Shown here: positions 1-6,217 of the stretch, one piece after another
Layout: each line of letters starts with the position of its first letter
Numbering within the stretch: position 1 is the first letter of the stretch
NCBI GenBank assembly: GCA_016783995.1
Contig: JADHVN010000028.1
Coordinates: 1 to 12,879, forward strand
Length of the DNA stretch: 12,879 bases
Direction: 5' to 3'
Source of the DNA: Actinomycetota bacterium
GTDB lineage: Bacteria; Actinomycetota; Humimicrobiia; Humimicrobiales; Humimicrobiaceae
Translations under genes and position numbers: made by a program
The notes under the pieces: generated by a model
Databases searched by the model: none
Seen by the model: the letters and a program-made list of their open reading frames with translations, nothing else
Told to the model about the DNA's origin: nothing

Positions 1-374
1 ATAGCAACCACATTGGCATCTAATTTAAGGGCTTTATCTACTGCTTCGAGTACTTCAATCGAATTTCCGCTGTGAGTTACAGCGACCACCAGTGTGTCCT
101 TATTTACCCAGGAAGGCATGGTGGATCTTGAACAGAGAAAAACAGGAATATTTACTCTATCTATCTCTATTGAATTTATCAGTCTGTATACTACATTGGA
201 TGAACTGCCCACTCCCAGAATAATTGCATTTTTAAATTTCTTATCGAATGATAATTTTTCTCTACGGATGATGTTTTCTGCTGCTTTAAATTGCCCGGGG
301 AAATCATAAAGAACCTTTATCATTTTTTCCGGTATACTTTCGAGAATCATTTTCTCATTGTCTAGTATGCCCAA
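1..374 (-). CDS. SIS-domain sugar isomerase, bifunctional phosphoglucose/phosphomannose isomerase type (5' part only)
   Basis: Reading the minus strand from a TTG at 374 gives 124 codons open to the window edge, so only the N-terminal part is present. The TTG follows an AAAGGAGG ribosome binding site with a 4-nt gap; the next in-frame ATG (codon 9) lies too far from that site. The protein has a short helical N-terminus (ILDNEKMILESIPEKM), then AIILGVGSSSNVVYRLI, which corresponds to the phosphosugar-binding glycine/serine loop of SIS domains, and later VVAVTHSGNSIEVLEAV, matching the second SIS signature (SGNTxE in most members). This arrangement fits the bacterial Pgi/Pmi family, which interconverts glucose-6-phosphate or mannose-6-phosphate with fructose-6-phosphate in the cytoplasm. 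Other SIS proteins cannot be excluded because the catalytic C-terminal half is outside the window. It is transcribed divergently from the Nif3-like gene. Confidence 0.75.
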   Translation of the reverse strand, partial: MGILDNEKMILESIPEKMIKVLYDFPGQFKAAENIIRREKLSFDKKFKNAIILGVGSSSNVVYRLINSIEIDRVNIPVFLCSRSTMPSWVNKDTLVVAVTHSGNSIEVLEAVDKALKLDANVVA

Positions 375-427
375 TTGTCCTCCTTTGGGAAATGGTATAA
401 CTAACATAAAGAATTTCTTTTTATTTC

Positions 428-453
428 AGAATAAATATTATAATATTTATTCT
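428..453. promoter_or_regulatory. Perfect 26-bp palindrome with TATAAT on both strands, candidate shared operator/promoter
   Basis: The 13-base half AGAATAAATATTA at 428-440 is followed at once by its exact reverse complement at 441-453. It lies in the 104-bp gap between two divergent genes. Because it is symmetric, a TATAAT hexamer is present on each strand (439-444 plus, 442-437 minus). No good -35 hexamer is seen at the correct spacing. AT-rich DNA gives short palindromes by chance, but 26 bp without mismatch in a divergent promoter gap suggests a dimeric regulator site. The regulator is unknown. Confidence 0.5.
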
Positions 454-478
454 AATAATACAATTTTATCGAGTCAAA

Positions 479-1609
479 ATGATCCTTAAAGAGCTTGCTT
501 TATCTCTTGATAAGATTTTTAATAGGAACCTGGCTCTAAGCTGGGATAAGGCAGGTCTGCAGATTGGAAATCTCGAGAGTGATATCAATAAAATCCTTAT
601 AACTCTGGATATAACCGGTGATATAGTAGATGAAGCAGTCAATCTTAACTCTGATTTAATACTTGCCCATCATCCATTAATATTTAACTCTCTTGATAGT
701 ATTCTAAGTTCGAAAACCGTTGAAAAGGAAATACTAACGCTGATAGAAAACAGGATAGCAGTTTACTGTGCTCATACCAATTATGACTTGATGACAGGGG
801 GATTAAATGATTTTGTTGCCAGTACCCTGGATTTAACCGGTACAGAAATAATTGAAGAACAATATGAACAGTGGTATAAATTTGTTGTTTTTGTACCAAA
901 AGAAGCAGAGGAAAAAATTAGAAAAATTATCTGTCAGCATGGTGGGGGCAAATGGCAAAATTATTCATGCTGTACTTTTAATATAGAAGGGAAAGGTACT
1001 TTTATTCCACAGGAAGGTTCAAAACCTTATATAGGTGAAGTTGGCTGTGTGAATTATGTTGATGAGGTAAGAATAGAGTGCATTGTAAATGAAAGAAACC
1101 TGAGTAACCTGATTGATGCAACCATAAAGGCACATCCTTATGAAGAAGTAGCATATGATGTGTATAAGATTGAAAATAAGTTTAAGGATGCCGGGATTGG
1201 AAGATTGGGAAAATTGAAAGAGCCAGAGTCTTTTAGGGATTTTACAAGGAAGATTAAAAACAGGCTGGGAATTGATGGTTTTAAGTGGCTGTATAAAAAA
1301 GATATAAAGGTAGATAGTAAAAAAATCAGGAAAGTAGCAGTGGTATGCGGGAGCGGTAATTCTATTGCCCGGAGATTGGCAGATATTGATTGTGATCTGG
1401 TTATAGTGGGCGAGATTGGTTATCATAATGCCTTGCAGATCATAGAAAGCGGTAAGATAATTGTTGCAATAGGTCATGGCAGCAGTGAAAAGCTGGCTAT
1501 TACCGATATGTGTAATAAACTGGAAGATTTTTTCCAGAAACAGAAAATTAAAATTGATATATTAAAAAGCAGGTTGGGCTATAAATCCTGGAGGTATCAA
1601 GTTGACTGA
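479..1609 (+). CDS. Nif3-like dinuclear metal centre protein (YqfO/YbgI family) with PII/CutA-like insert
   Basis: This 376-aa protein is a full-length Nif3 family member of the longer YqfO type. The metal-binding residues of the family are visible: the His pair in LILAHHPLIF (64-65), CAHTNYD ending at Asp103, and C-terminal GHGSSEK with His333 and Glu337. Between the two halves, about residues 130-235, is the extra domain typical of long members, recognisable by KAHPYEEVAYDVYKI. The family forms hexameric toroids with two metal ions per subunit. Its physiological role is poorly settled, and the old 'GTP cyclohydrolase type 2' label should be treated with caution. The ATG at 479 has no clear ribosome binding site (only GAG at 471-473), and no alternative start fits better. 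The gene overlaps the next one by 8 bp, so the two are co-transcribed. Confidence 0.92.
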   Translation: MILKELALSLDKIFNRNLALSWDKAGLQIGNLESDINKILITLDITGDIVDEAVNLNSDLILAHHPLIFNSLDSILSSKTVEKEILTLIENRIAVYCAHTNYDLMTGGLNDFVASTLDLTGTEIIEEQYEQWYKFVVFVPKEAEEKIRKIICQHGGGKWQNYSCCTFNIEGKGTFIPQEGSKPYIGEVGCVNYVDEVRIECIVNERNLSNLIDATIKAHPYEEVAYDVYKIENKFKDAGIGRLGKLKEPESFRDFTRKIKNRLGIDGFKWLYKKDIKVDSKKIRKVAVVCGSGNSIARRLADIDCDLVIVGEIGYHNALQIIESGKIIVAIGHGSSEKLAITDMCNKLEDFFQKQKIKIDILKSRLGYKSWRYQVD

Positions 1610-2363
1610 TTTAAAGTTTAATGTAGTAGATCTGGTGGAATTGCAGTTAATAGAAAATGCAATTTCTGCAAGGTCGGCTGGGATAGAAAAGGTTAAAAAT
1701 AATGAGGAACTAGTTTCTGCTGAGAAGGAATTTACTGAAGTTAAGGAAAAGTTTGATAAAATAAATGGTAAATATAATGATTTAGATAGTAATCGTAAGA
1801 AACTTGAAGATACTGTTGAGATGCAGAATGAAAAGATTAAAAATGATGAGAATAAATTGTTCAGTGGTACCATTACAAGCGCAAAGGAACTGGAAAATTA
1901 CCAGATTGAAGTAAAAATATTAAGACAAAAAATTTCAGAACTGGAAGACCAAATCCTGGAAATTATGATCGAAATGGAAGAAATGTCAGAAAAGGTAAAG
2001 CTGGCTAAAGCAGAGAAAGATAAAGCAGAGGCAAATATTAAAATGATAAGAAACGAGATGAATGAAAAGCTAGAGGTTTTAAAAAATATCATTGAGGGAT
2101 TAAAAAAGAGAAGGGATGATGTTATTCTAAAGATACCTGATGATTATTTTAAAAAATACAAGGAATTCAAAGGTAAAAAAGGAGGTATCGCTGTTGCAGT
2201 ACTGAAGGATAATTTCTGCAATGTATGCAATATGCAAATACCGGCAATTGCGGCCGAAAAGATAGAGGATGTAGATGAAATCTACAGTTGTCCGATATGC
2301 GGCAGGATGGCTGTAATTTACAGAGGTGAAATAGATAGTATAAAAAAGGAACTGGAATCTTAA
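1602..2363 (+). CDS. CT398-type coiled-coil protein with C-terminal C4 zinc ribbon (zf-RING_7)
   Basis: This 253-aa protein starts at a TTG (1602) that overlaps the end of the Nif3-like gene and sits 7 nt after GGAGG at 1590-1594, which decides the start. Residues about 15-175 are a long charged coiled coil rich in Glu and Lys, including the segment LFSGTITSAKELENYQ (87-101) that is characteristic of this family. The C-terminus is a zinc ribbon with FCNVC (Cys206, Cys209) and SCPIC (Cys230, Cys233). Members resemble chlamydial CT398 (CdsZ) and are commonly found next to Nif3 and RNase HI genes in actinobacteria. The biochemical role is not established; a nucleic-acid or protein scaffolding function is only inference. 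The stop codon directly abuts the ATG of the RNase HI gene. Confidence 0.9.
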   Translation: MTDLKFNVVDLVELQLIENAISARSAGIEKVKNNEELVSAEKEFTEVKEKFDKINGKYNDLDSNRKKLEDTVEMQNEKIKNDENKLFSGTITSAKELENYQIEVKILRQKISELEDQILEIMIEMEEMSEKVKLAKAEKDKAEANIKMIRNEMNEKLEVLKNIIEGLKKRRDDVILKIPDDYFKKYKEFKGKKGGIAVAVLKDNFCNVCNMQIPAIAAEKIEDVDEIYSCPICGRMAVIYRGEIDSIKKELES

Positions 2364-2831
2364 ATGACAGAAGAAAATTATGATTATTTAAAAATATACT
2401 TTGATGGAGGTTCAAGAGGCAACCCCGGTCCTTCAGCGGTTGGTGCTGTAGTGTATGATGATAAAGATAAGAAACTTGGAGAGCTTAGCGCCCATATCGG
2501 TGAGTGTACCAATAATGTGGCCGAGTATATGGCTCTGGATAAAGTCCTTGATCTGGTAGAAAAATATCACTGTAAAAAAATAATGCTTTTTACTGACAGT
2601 AAGCTTCTAAATAACCAGATTAAAAAAGTCTGGAAGATAAAAGACTCTGGTATTTTAAAAATATACCTGAAAGTATCTGAAAAACTCAGCAAGTACGATA
2701 TTGTAGATCTCCGGCTTATCTCAAGGAAACATAATATAGAAGCTGACAGGCTTGTAAATCAGGCGCTGGATAAAAGAGAATTAACCTATGAGGGAGAATC
2801 AAAGATAAGCTTCGGGAATATAGATGAATAA
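2364..2831 (+). CDS. rnhA: Ribonuclease HI-type RNase H
   Basis: This 155-aa single-domain RNase H cleaves the RNA strand of RNA-DNA hybrids. All four acidic catalytic positions are visible: Asp14 in YFDGGSRGNPGP, Glu54 in NNVAEYMAL, Asp78 in LFTDSKLL and Asp128 in HNIEADRLVNQALD. There is no N-terminal hybrid-binding domain and no C-terminal acid phosphatase domain, the latter being fused to this enzyme in many actinomycetes. The ATG immediately follows the upstream TAA with no spacer, and only weak purine runs precede it, so translation is probably coupled to the upstream gene. The RNase P RNA gene begins about 40 bp downstream, which makes this a compact RNA-processing neighbourhood. Confidence 0.94.
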   Translation: MTEENYDYLKIYFDGGSRGNPGPSAVGAVVYDDKDKKLGELSAHIGECTNNVAEYMALDKVLDLVEKYHCKKIMLFTDSKLLNNQIKKVWKIKDSGILKIYLKVSEKLSKYDIVDLRLISRKHNIEADRLVNQALDKRELTYEGESKISFGNIDE

Positions 2832-2838
2832 TACTGTA

Positions 2839-2866
2839 TTGATTTTTTGCTAAATATCTGTAATAT
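2839..2866 (+). promoter_or_regulatory. Candidate promoter of the RNase P RNA gene
   Basis: TTGATT at 2839-2844 and TAATAT at 2861-2866 are separated by 16 bp. Each matches the sigma-70 consensus at 4 of 6 positions. The expected start point, about 7 nt downstream, falls on G2873, the first base of helix P1 of the RNase P RNA, which supports the call. Confidence 0.5.
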
Positions 2867-2872
2867 ATAACC

Positions 2873-3248
2873 GGAGTTAGCCGAGTAGTCGCGCAAGCTT
2901 TGCTTGTGAGGAAAGTCCGGGCTCCATAGGGCAGGATGCTGGACAATACCCAGCGGGACTGGTGTAAAAACTAATCCCAGCGCTAGTGCAACAGAAAATA
3001 TACCGCCAGGATTTTATATATCCTGGTAAGGGTGAAATGGTGAGGTAAGAGCTCACCAGCAGTCTGGTGACAGGCTGGCTTGGTAAACCGCATCCGGAGA
3101 AAGGCCAAATAGGGAAGTATAAGGTGGCCCGCCTTCTTCCGGGTTAGGCCGCTAGAGGTAAATAGTAATATTTATCCCAGATGGATGACTACTGGTGCTT
3201 ATGATTAAACTTATAGGTATTACAGAACTCGGCTTACAGGCTAACTCC
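2873..3248 (+). ncRNA. rnpB: RNase P RNA, bacterial class A
   Basis: This is the catalytic RNA of RNase P, which removes 5' leaders from tRNA precursors. The ends are set by helix P1: GGAGTTAGCC at 2873-2882 pairs perfectly with GGCTAACTCC at 3239-3248. The universally conserved regions occur in order: GAGGAAAGTCCGGGCTCC (from about 2909), CAACAGAAAATATACCGCC (near 2990-3008), GGTAAGGGTGAAATGGTG followed by GGTAAGAGCTCACCAGC, GGTAAACCGCATCCGGAG, GGCCAAATAGGG, and finally AGATGGATGAC and ACAGAACTCGGCTTACAG near the 3' end. The length of about 376 nt is normal for class A. A T-rich stretch (TATTTTTTATC) follows P1 closely, but I see no classic hairpin terminator. Confidence 0.97.
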
Positions 3249-3810
3249 AACTATTTTTTATCTTATAAGCCAACTAGATAGGGTATATTTCTTAGAAATC
3301 CTTACAGTTTTTACACTGCAAGAGCTTAATTGTACAGATTTAATTATACAGGAGATATGCAATTTTTCAATTTATTTTTTCTATTTAGTACAAGATTTAT
3401 TAAGCTCTATTTCTGCTTGGTTGTTTGTACTGACTCCCGTATAAATAGCACACTTCAATCTGACTTGCATCCCGTAGTACCTTTTAGTAGAATAGCCTTA
3501 GGCTACTTAGTATCTTGGGGCCCTGCCTTAGAACTTTTCTAAGGGATTTTTCAGAAATTTAACTTACTTATTACATTCTTTCGTACGTAAATTTCAGTAG
3601 TTTCTGAAAGTTGCCTCCTGCTCTAAGGACAATTATAAATATAGCAAAAAGGTAAACCCACATCAAGAAAAATTCTTTCTTTCAGCAATTTTTAACTGGG
3701 TAGCTAAAACATTAAAATATGAAGCGCTAGTATGCCCCTAGAAGCAACGAAAATGGGTGTGGGATACATTTTTATATGTACCAAATATGTTTTTAAAATC
3801 ATTTCTTCGC
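3249..3810. other. 562-bp gap without a recognisable gene; several hairpins
   Basis: This stretch lies between convergent genes (rnpB on plus, zinc-ribbon ORF on minus). The longest open frame (3330-3542, 70 codons) has no ribosome binding site and no recognisable motif, so I do not call it. Structure is nevertheless visible: AGTACAA (3387-3393) with TTGTACT (3425-3431), TAGCC-TTA-GGCTA at 3493-3505, and the 8-bp hairpin at 3526-3544. Part of it (about 3430-3540) has more GC than its surroundings. It may hold a small RNA or the remains of a lost gene; neither can be shown by reading. Confidence 0.4.
3526..3551 (+). terminator. Candidate rho-independent terminator
   Basis: CCTTAGAA (3526-3533), loop CTT, TTCTAAGG (3537-3544) form a perfect 8-bp stem followed by GA and five T. 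It reads on the plus strand. It lies about 280 nt beyond rnpB, so it would end either read-through from rnpB or an undetected transcript in this gap. Confidence 0.45.
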
Positions 3811-4065
3811 TTATACTTTGTTTAGTGATCTAAAATCAATATTTAACCCACTACTATTTGTATAATAGCCTTTATGAATTGTGCCACAAAATTGACAAGT
3901 ATAATAAGGTCCATTAGGATCTACTGTATTTAAATATTTCTTATATTTAAAAGGGTAATTAGCGGTAAATAATCCTTTAGCCTTTACCGAAAATTTAAAC
4001 ATCTCATTACCACATTTCTCACAGATATAACTAACGCCATCTTTTTTTTCTATCTTTTTTGCCAA
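3811..4065 (-). CDS. Small protein with two CxxC knuckles (zinc-ribbon-like), unknown function
   Basis: This 84-aa ORF contains ICEKCG (Cys15, Cys18) and TCQFCG (Cys57, Cys60), a pattern that would bind one zinc ion in a ribbon fold. I do not recognise a named family. The N-terminus is Lys-rich (AKKIEKKDG) and there is no signal peptide, so a cytoplasmic location is expected. The only plausible start is the TTG at 4065, 5 nt after the stop of the DUF4214-HExxH gene. No ribosome binding site is seen, so expression would depend on coupling to the upstream gene. An 84-codon frame with four well-placed cysteines is unlikely to be noise, but its start and its functional link to the secreted protein are uncertain. 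Confidence 0.6.
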   Translation of the reverse strand: MAKKIEKKDGVSYICEKCGNEMFKFSVKAKGLFTANYPFKYKKYLNTVDPNGPYYTCQFCGTIHKGYYTNSSGLNIDFRSLNKV

Positions 4066-4070
4066 CTAAA

Positions 4071-5015
4071 TTATGCAGCAGGTTCTAAAACAAAATCTCT
4101 TGGCATATGCCTTTGATAATAAAGATAAACATTATAATACATATAAGAAATATAGTTTAAATAGACAGATGGTGCCCCTACTTTTAGCCCTGTATTATAT
4201 TCCTGAGCAAAAGCCCATTGTTCATAAGCATATACACTATAATATTTCAAAATGTTCCTATTTGTAGCATGGTTAAACTCATGAGAAAGTGTGCAAGCAA
4301 TTTCCATTTCAAACGGCATTTCATTAAATTCTCGCTTTGATAAATCCATGTATACCACAGATCCATATGTAGCACCAAGAGCATTTAAAAAAGGCCTTTC
4401 TTCAATTCTACTGACAGAAGCGTATTGAGTATAAACTTCAGGATCTTTCTGAGCTAATATATTTAAAGCCTGAGCAATAAGATTATAATAAGCTTCACTC
4501 CCCACAATCTTGGGATCCTTGCCCTGCGTGGTAGCGGCAGTTCCAGTATTTTTAACTGTTACAGTGCCGGCTTGTATGCCATACTTAGCACAAATATTTG
4601 CAAATTCTGTTGAATTGACAAAGTTTGAAAATACAAATTCTCTTGAAGAGCCGCCATTTAATAAGCCCATCCAGTTATTATAACCACCAGTGTCAGCTGG
4701 TCTGTCAAAAAAGGCTCTATACATTATTGCTAAGAACTGGTCGTTATTTAAATTTCTATTTTTTAATTCTTCGCTAAATACAAATCCATATGCTGCCTGT
4801 CCGCCTGTTACTTTCCCGGATATCAAATTATTAACCCAATTATCAAGTCCTGCAGGATCAGGGCTTCTGTCCAGGCAGGTTTGATAAAGCCTTGTTACAA
4901 AACTGGATACATCAGATGTTTGATCAGCAAAAACAATTGATGGAAAAGTAAAAGTCAGTATAAAGGCCAGAAGAAAAACTGTAACAAAAATCCTAATTTT
5001 ATTATTTTTAAACAT
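4071..5015 (-). CDS. Secreted DUF4214 protein with C-terminal HExxH metallopeptidase-like domain
   Basis: This 314-aa protein begins with a Sec signal peptide (Lys/Arg N-terminus, hydrophobic core about 9-24, probable cleavage after VFA at residue 30). Residues 34-145 hold two DUF4214 repeats, with RLYQTCLDRSPDPAGLDNW in the first and MYRAFFDRPADTGGYNNW in the second. After a Thr-rich linker (about 151-166) comes a domain of about 150 residues with the zinc-peptidase motif LSHEFNHATN (His245, Glu246, His249). Downstream, YEQWAFAQEYN offers Glu265 and Glu272 as a third metal ligand, as in gluzincin peptidases. Peptidase activity is inference. The ATG at 5015 follows GGGAG with about 6 nt spacing. 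The N-terminal half resembles that of the deacetylase at 6218-7438 and points to a shared extracellular role. Confidence 0.85.
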   Translation of the reverse strand: MFKNNKIRIFVTVFLLAFILTFTFPSIVFADQTSDVSSFVTRLYQTCLDRSPDPAGLDNWVNNLISGKVTGGQAAYGFVFSEELKNRNLNNDQFLAIMYRAFFDRPADTGGYNNWMGLLNGGSSREFVFSNFVNSTEFANICAKYGIQAGTVTVKNTGTAATTQGKDPKIVGSEAYYNLIAQALNILAQKDPEVYTQYASVSRIEERPFLNALGATYGSVVYMDLSKREFNEMPFEMEIACTLSHEFNHATNRNILKYYSVYAYEQWAFAQEYNTGLKVGAPSVYLNYISYMYYNVYLYYQRHMPRDFVLEPAA

Positions 5016-5483
5016 CTACTTCTCCCTACATTTATAATAAAATGAATTCTCGCAAATTGTTTTTAACTTAGATAACATAGGTCCAAATTTTTGAGTTTAA
5101 ATCAATAAACTCTAACTTAATATACTGCATTTAGTCTAATATATTAATTATTTTTTATCAAACTGTATTATCAGTAAAAGTTTTTTGATACCCCCCACCT
5201 AATTCGCGAAATATTTATCGTGCCTACCCTGTCGGTTTTGGGTTGAAAGTTTGTAGAGATTTAATACCCCCTGGCTACATTCGAGGTTTGCCCTTAACCT
5301 TTTTAGTTCTACACAGCTAATAAAAACTTTAATCTTTTTTAAAGTTTCCAACAGGGTACACAGGTCAAGCGGTGGACAATCACTTAGATTACCTACTATG
5401 ATAAACAGTTGTCATACTTTTCTTTTTACTTTATTACTTTTACTTGTCTTTTTTATCTTTGGTATTTCTGCTTATAGAATAAT
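5016..5483. other. 468-bp gap: no gene; inverted repeats and degenerate G-run direct repeats
   Basis: This is the upstream region of the DUF4214-HExxH gene on the minus strand. No coding frame with recognisable motifs is seen. It contains a hairpin GAGTTTA-AATCAA-TAAACTC at 5093-5112, an AT-only hairpin with 9-bp arms (5324-5332 and 5339-5347), and two related stretches, AAAGTTTTTTGATACCCCCC (5177-5196) and 5246-5271, which begins AAAGTTT and ends TAATACCCCC. The C-runs and the higher GC near 5190-5300 stand out against the AT-rich flanks. Confidence 0.4.
5177..5271 (-). repeat. Pair of degenerate direct repeats ending in a G-run (minus-strand reading)
   Basis: On the minus strand both copies read GGGGGTAT, then an A-rich stretch, then AAACTTT: one at 5271-5246 and one at 5196-5177. 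The spacing from the start of one G-run to the start of the other is about 75 bp. From memory, G-runs followed by such stretches occur near terminase genes and cohesive-end sites of tailed phages, but no terminase or other phage gene is present here. Confidence 0.35.
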
Positions 5484-5517
5484 AAAACCCTCTACCTAAT
5501 TGTAGGCAGAGGGTTTT
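5484..5517 (-). terminator. Rho-independent terminator of the tautomerase gene
   Basis: AAAACCCTCT (5484-5493) pairs with AGAGGGTTTT (5508-5517), then after one mismatch CCTA pairs with TAGG around a 4-nt loop. Read on the minus strand, the GC-rich stem ends in TTTTATTATT. It starts 5 nt after the tautomerase stop codon, exactly where a terminator is expected. Confidence 0.88.
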
Positions 5518-5522
5518 AACTA

Positions 5523-5729
5523 TTATTTCTTGTTAGCTCTTTCTGCCATTACCTTGGTAAGTACTTTCCCACCGAGGCCCCAGTTATCTGTATCATTTTC
5601 TTTAATTAATACAATAAAAGCTTCTTCTGGAATGTCTAGCGTTTCACTAGCTACTCTAGTAAATTCACTAATCAGTTTTTCTTTTTTATCTTTGTCAATC
5701 TTACCTGCTTCAAGTTTAATAAATGGCAT
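5523..5729 (-). CDS. 4-oxalocrotonate tautomerase family protein, DmpI-like
   Basis: This 68-aa protein begins Met-Pro-Phe-Ile. After removal of Met, the N-terminal proline is the general base of the tautomerase superfamily. The segments KKEKLISEFTRVASETL, IPEEAFIVLIKEN and NWGLGGKVL follow the beta-alpha-beta pattern and the glycine-rich turn of the short (about 60-70 aa) members, which assemble as hexamers. The IPEEAFIVLIKEN stretch is most like the DmpI subgroup. The two catalytic arginines of classical 4-OT (positions 11 and 39 of the mature enzyme) are not present at those places, so aromatic catabolism should not be assumed and no degradation genes are nearby. The ATG has AGAGGAG about 9 nt upstream. 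The gene is monocistronic with its own terminator. Confidence 0.88.
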   Translation of the reverse strand: MPFIKLEAGKIDKDKKEKLISEFTRVASETLDIPEEAFIVLIKENDTDNWGLGGKVLTKVMAERANKK

Positions 5730-5753
5730 CGTTTTATACTCCTCTGTTTGCTT

Positions 5754-5793
5754 AATTGATTAAAATTAACATTTGTTTAATTTTACATCAATT
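5754..5793 (-). promoter_or_regulatory. AT-rich inverted repeat upstream of the tautomerase gene, candidate operator
   Basis: The left arm AATTGATTAAAATTAA (5754-5769) and the right arm TTAATTTTA plus ATCAATT (5777-5793, with one extra C at 5786) are complementary over 16 pairs around a 7-nt spacer. The element lies 25-64 bp upstream of the tautomerase ATG, where a repressor could block transcription. Confidence 0.4.
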
Positions 5794-6096
5794 AGATACA
5801 TAGAAGAATAAAAAAGAAAAATAATTAGTTTCGGTAAATAATTGGTCAAAAAAGCTAAATTAAGAAAAATTAAGCACAACTTAGATAAAAAATTAAAAAA
5901 AAAGGTGAATTACTCACCAATAACTAATTAAATAATACAATGAGTACTCACCAGTTTATTTTAGATATTATTAAATCCTTCTTTTGGGTTCCAGGTTAAT
6001 TAATAAATTTGCAGAGGGGGTAAGTTAAATCAGGCAAGTTCAAAAACAAACTTAATTCTGTCATCCAAAACCAATAAAAAATTTATCTCTTTTTTA
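5794..6096. other. About 300-bp gap without a gene between tautomerase and deacetylase
   Basis: This is very AT-rich intergenic DNA between divergent genes, and I see no coding frame. Two related motifs occur: TGAATTACTCACC (5906-5918) and TGAGTACTCACC (5941-5952). The first is part of a terminator-like hairpin listed separately. GCAGAGGGGGTAAG (6011-6024) is an isolated G-run of unknown meaning. Confidence 0.35.
5895..5918 (-). terminator. Terminator-like hairpin on the minus strand
   Basis: Minus-strand reading gives GGTGA, loop GTAAT, TCACC, then nine T. A 5-bp stem with three GC pairs and a long U-tract is a minimal intrinsic terminator. No minus-strand gene precedes it within the 300 bp to its right, so it could guard the tautomerase promoter from antisense transcription, or be a leftover. 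Confidence 0.4.
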
Positions 6097-6124
6097 TTGA
6101 ATATTGCGCATATTAGAATATAAT
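6097..6124 (+). promoter_or_regulatory. Candidate promoter of the DUF4214-deacetylase gene
   Basis: TTGAAT (6097-6102) and a perfect TATAAT (6119-6124) are spaced by 16 bp, about 95 bp upstream of the chosen ATG. The resulting leader of roughly 85 nt contains no riboswitch that I recognise. Confidence 0.55.
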
Positions 6125-6217
6125 TATTTTTCATATAGATATATTAGAAATAGGCAAATAACATTTGCGGTCTATATAAGCTTATATAAAAATAAAATAG
6201 AAAAAAGAAGTGTGATT

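Noticed and set aside
94..309. 71-codon plus-strand open frame at the left edge
   Set aside because: It is antisense to the SIS-domain isomerase, which has clear family motifs on the minus strand.
684..1477. Open frames on the minus strand inside the Nif3-like gene (684-899 and 1019-1477)
   Set aside because: They lie wholly opposite a well-supported gene and have no ribosome binding site or recognisable motif; they are shadows.
3330..3542. 70-codon plus-strand open frame after rnpB
   Set aside because: No ribosome binding site at a good distance, no family motif, and it runs into the hairpin region; I treat it as chance.
5285..5293. GGGCAAACC on the minus strand, resembling part of a c-di-GMP-I (GEMM) riboswitch, upstream of a secreted-protein gene
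   Set aside because: The second hallmark block (GACGCAAAGCC) and the tetraloop receptor layout are absent, and the site is about 270 nt from the start codon with AT-rich DNA in between.
6104..6217. Upstream extension of the deacetylase frame to an ATG at 6104
   Set aside because: It would put 38 residues before the signal peptide and overlap the predicted promoter; the ATG at 6218 starts a normal Sec signal.
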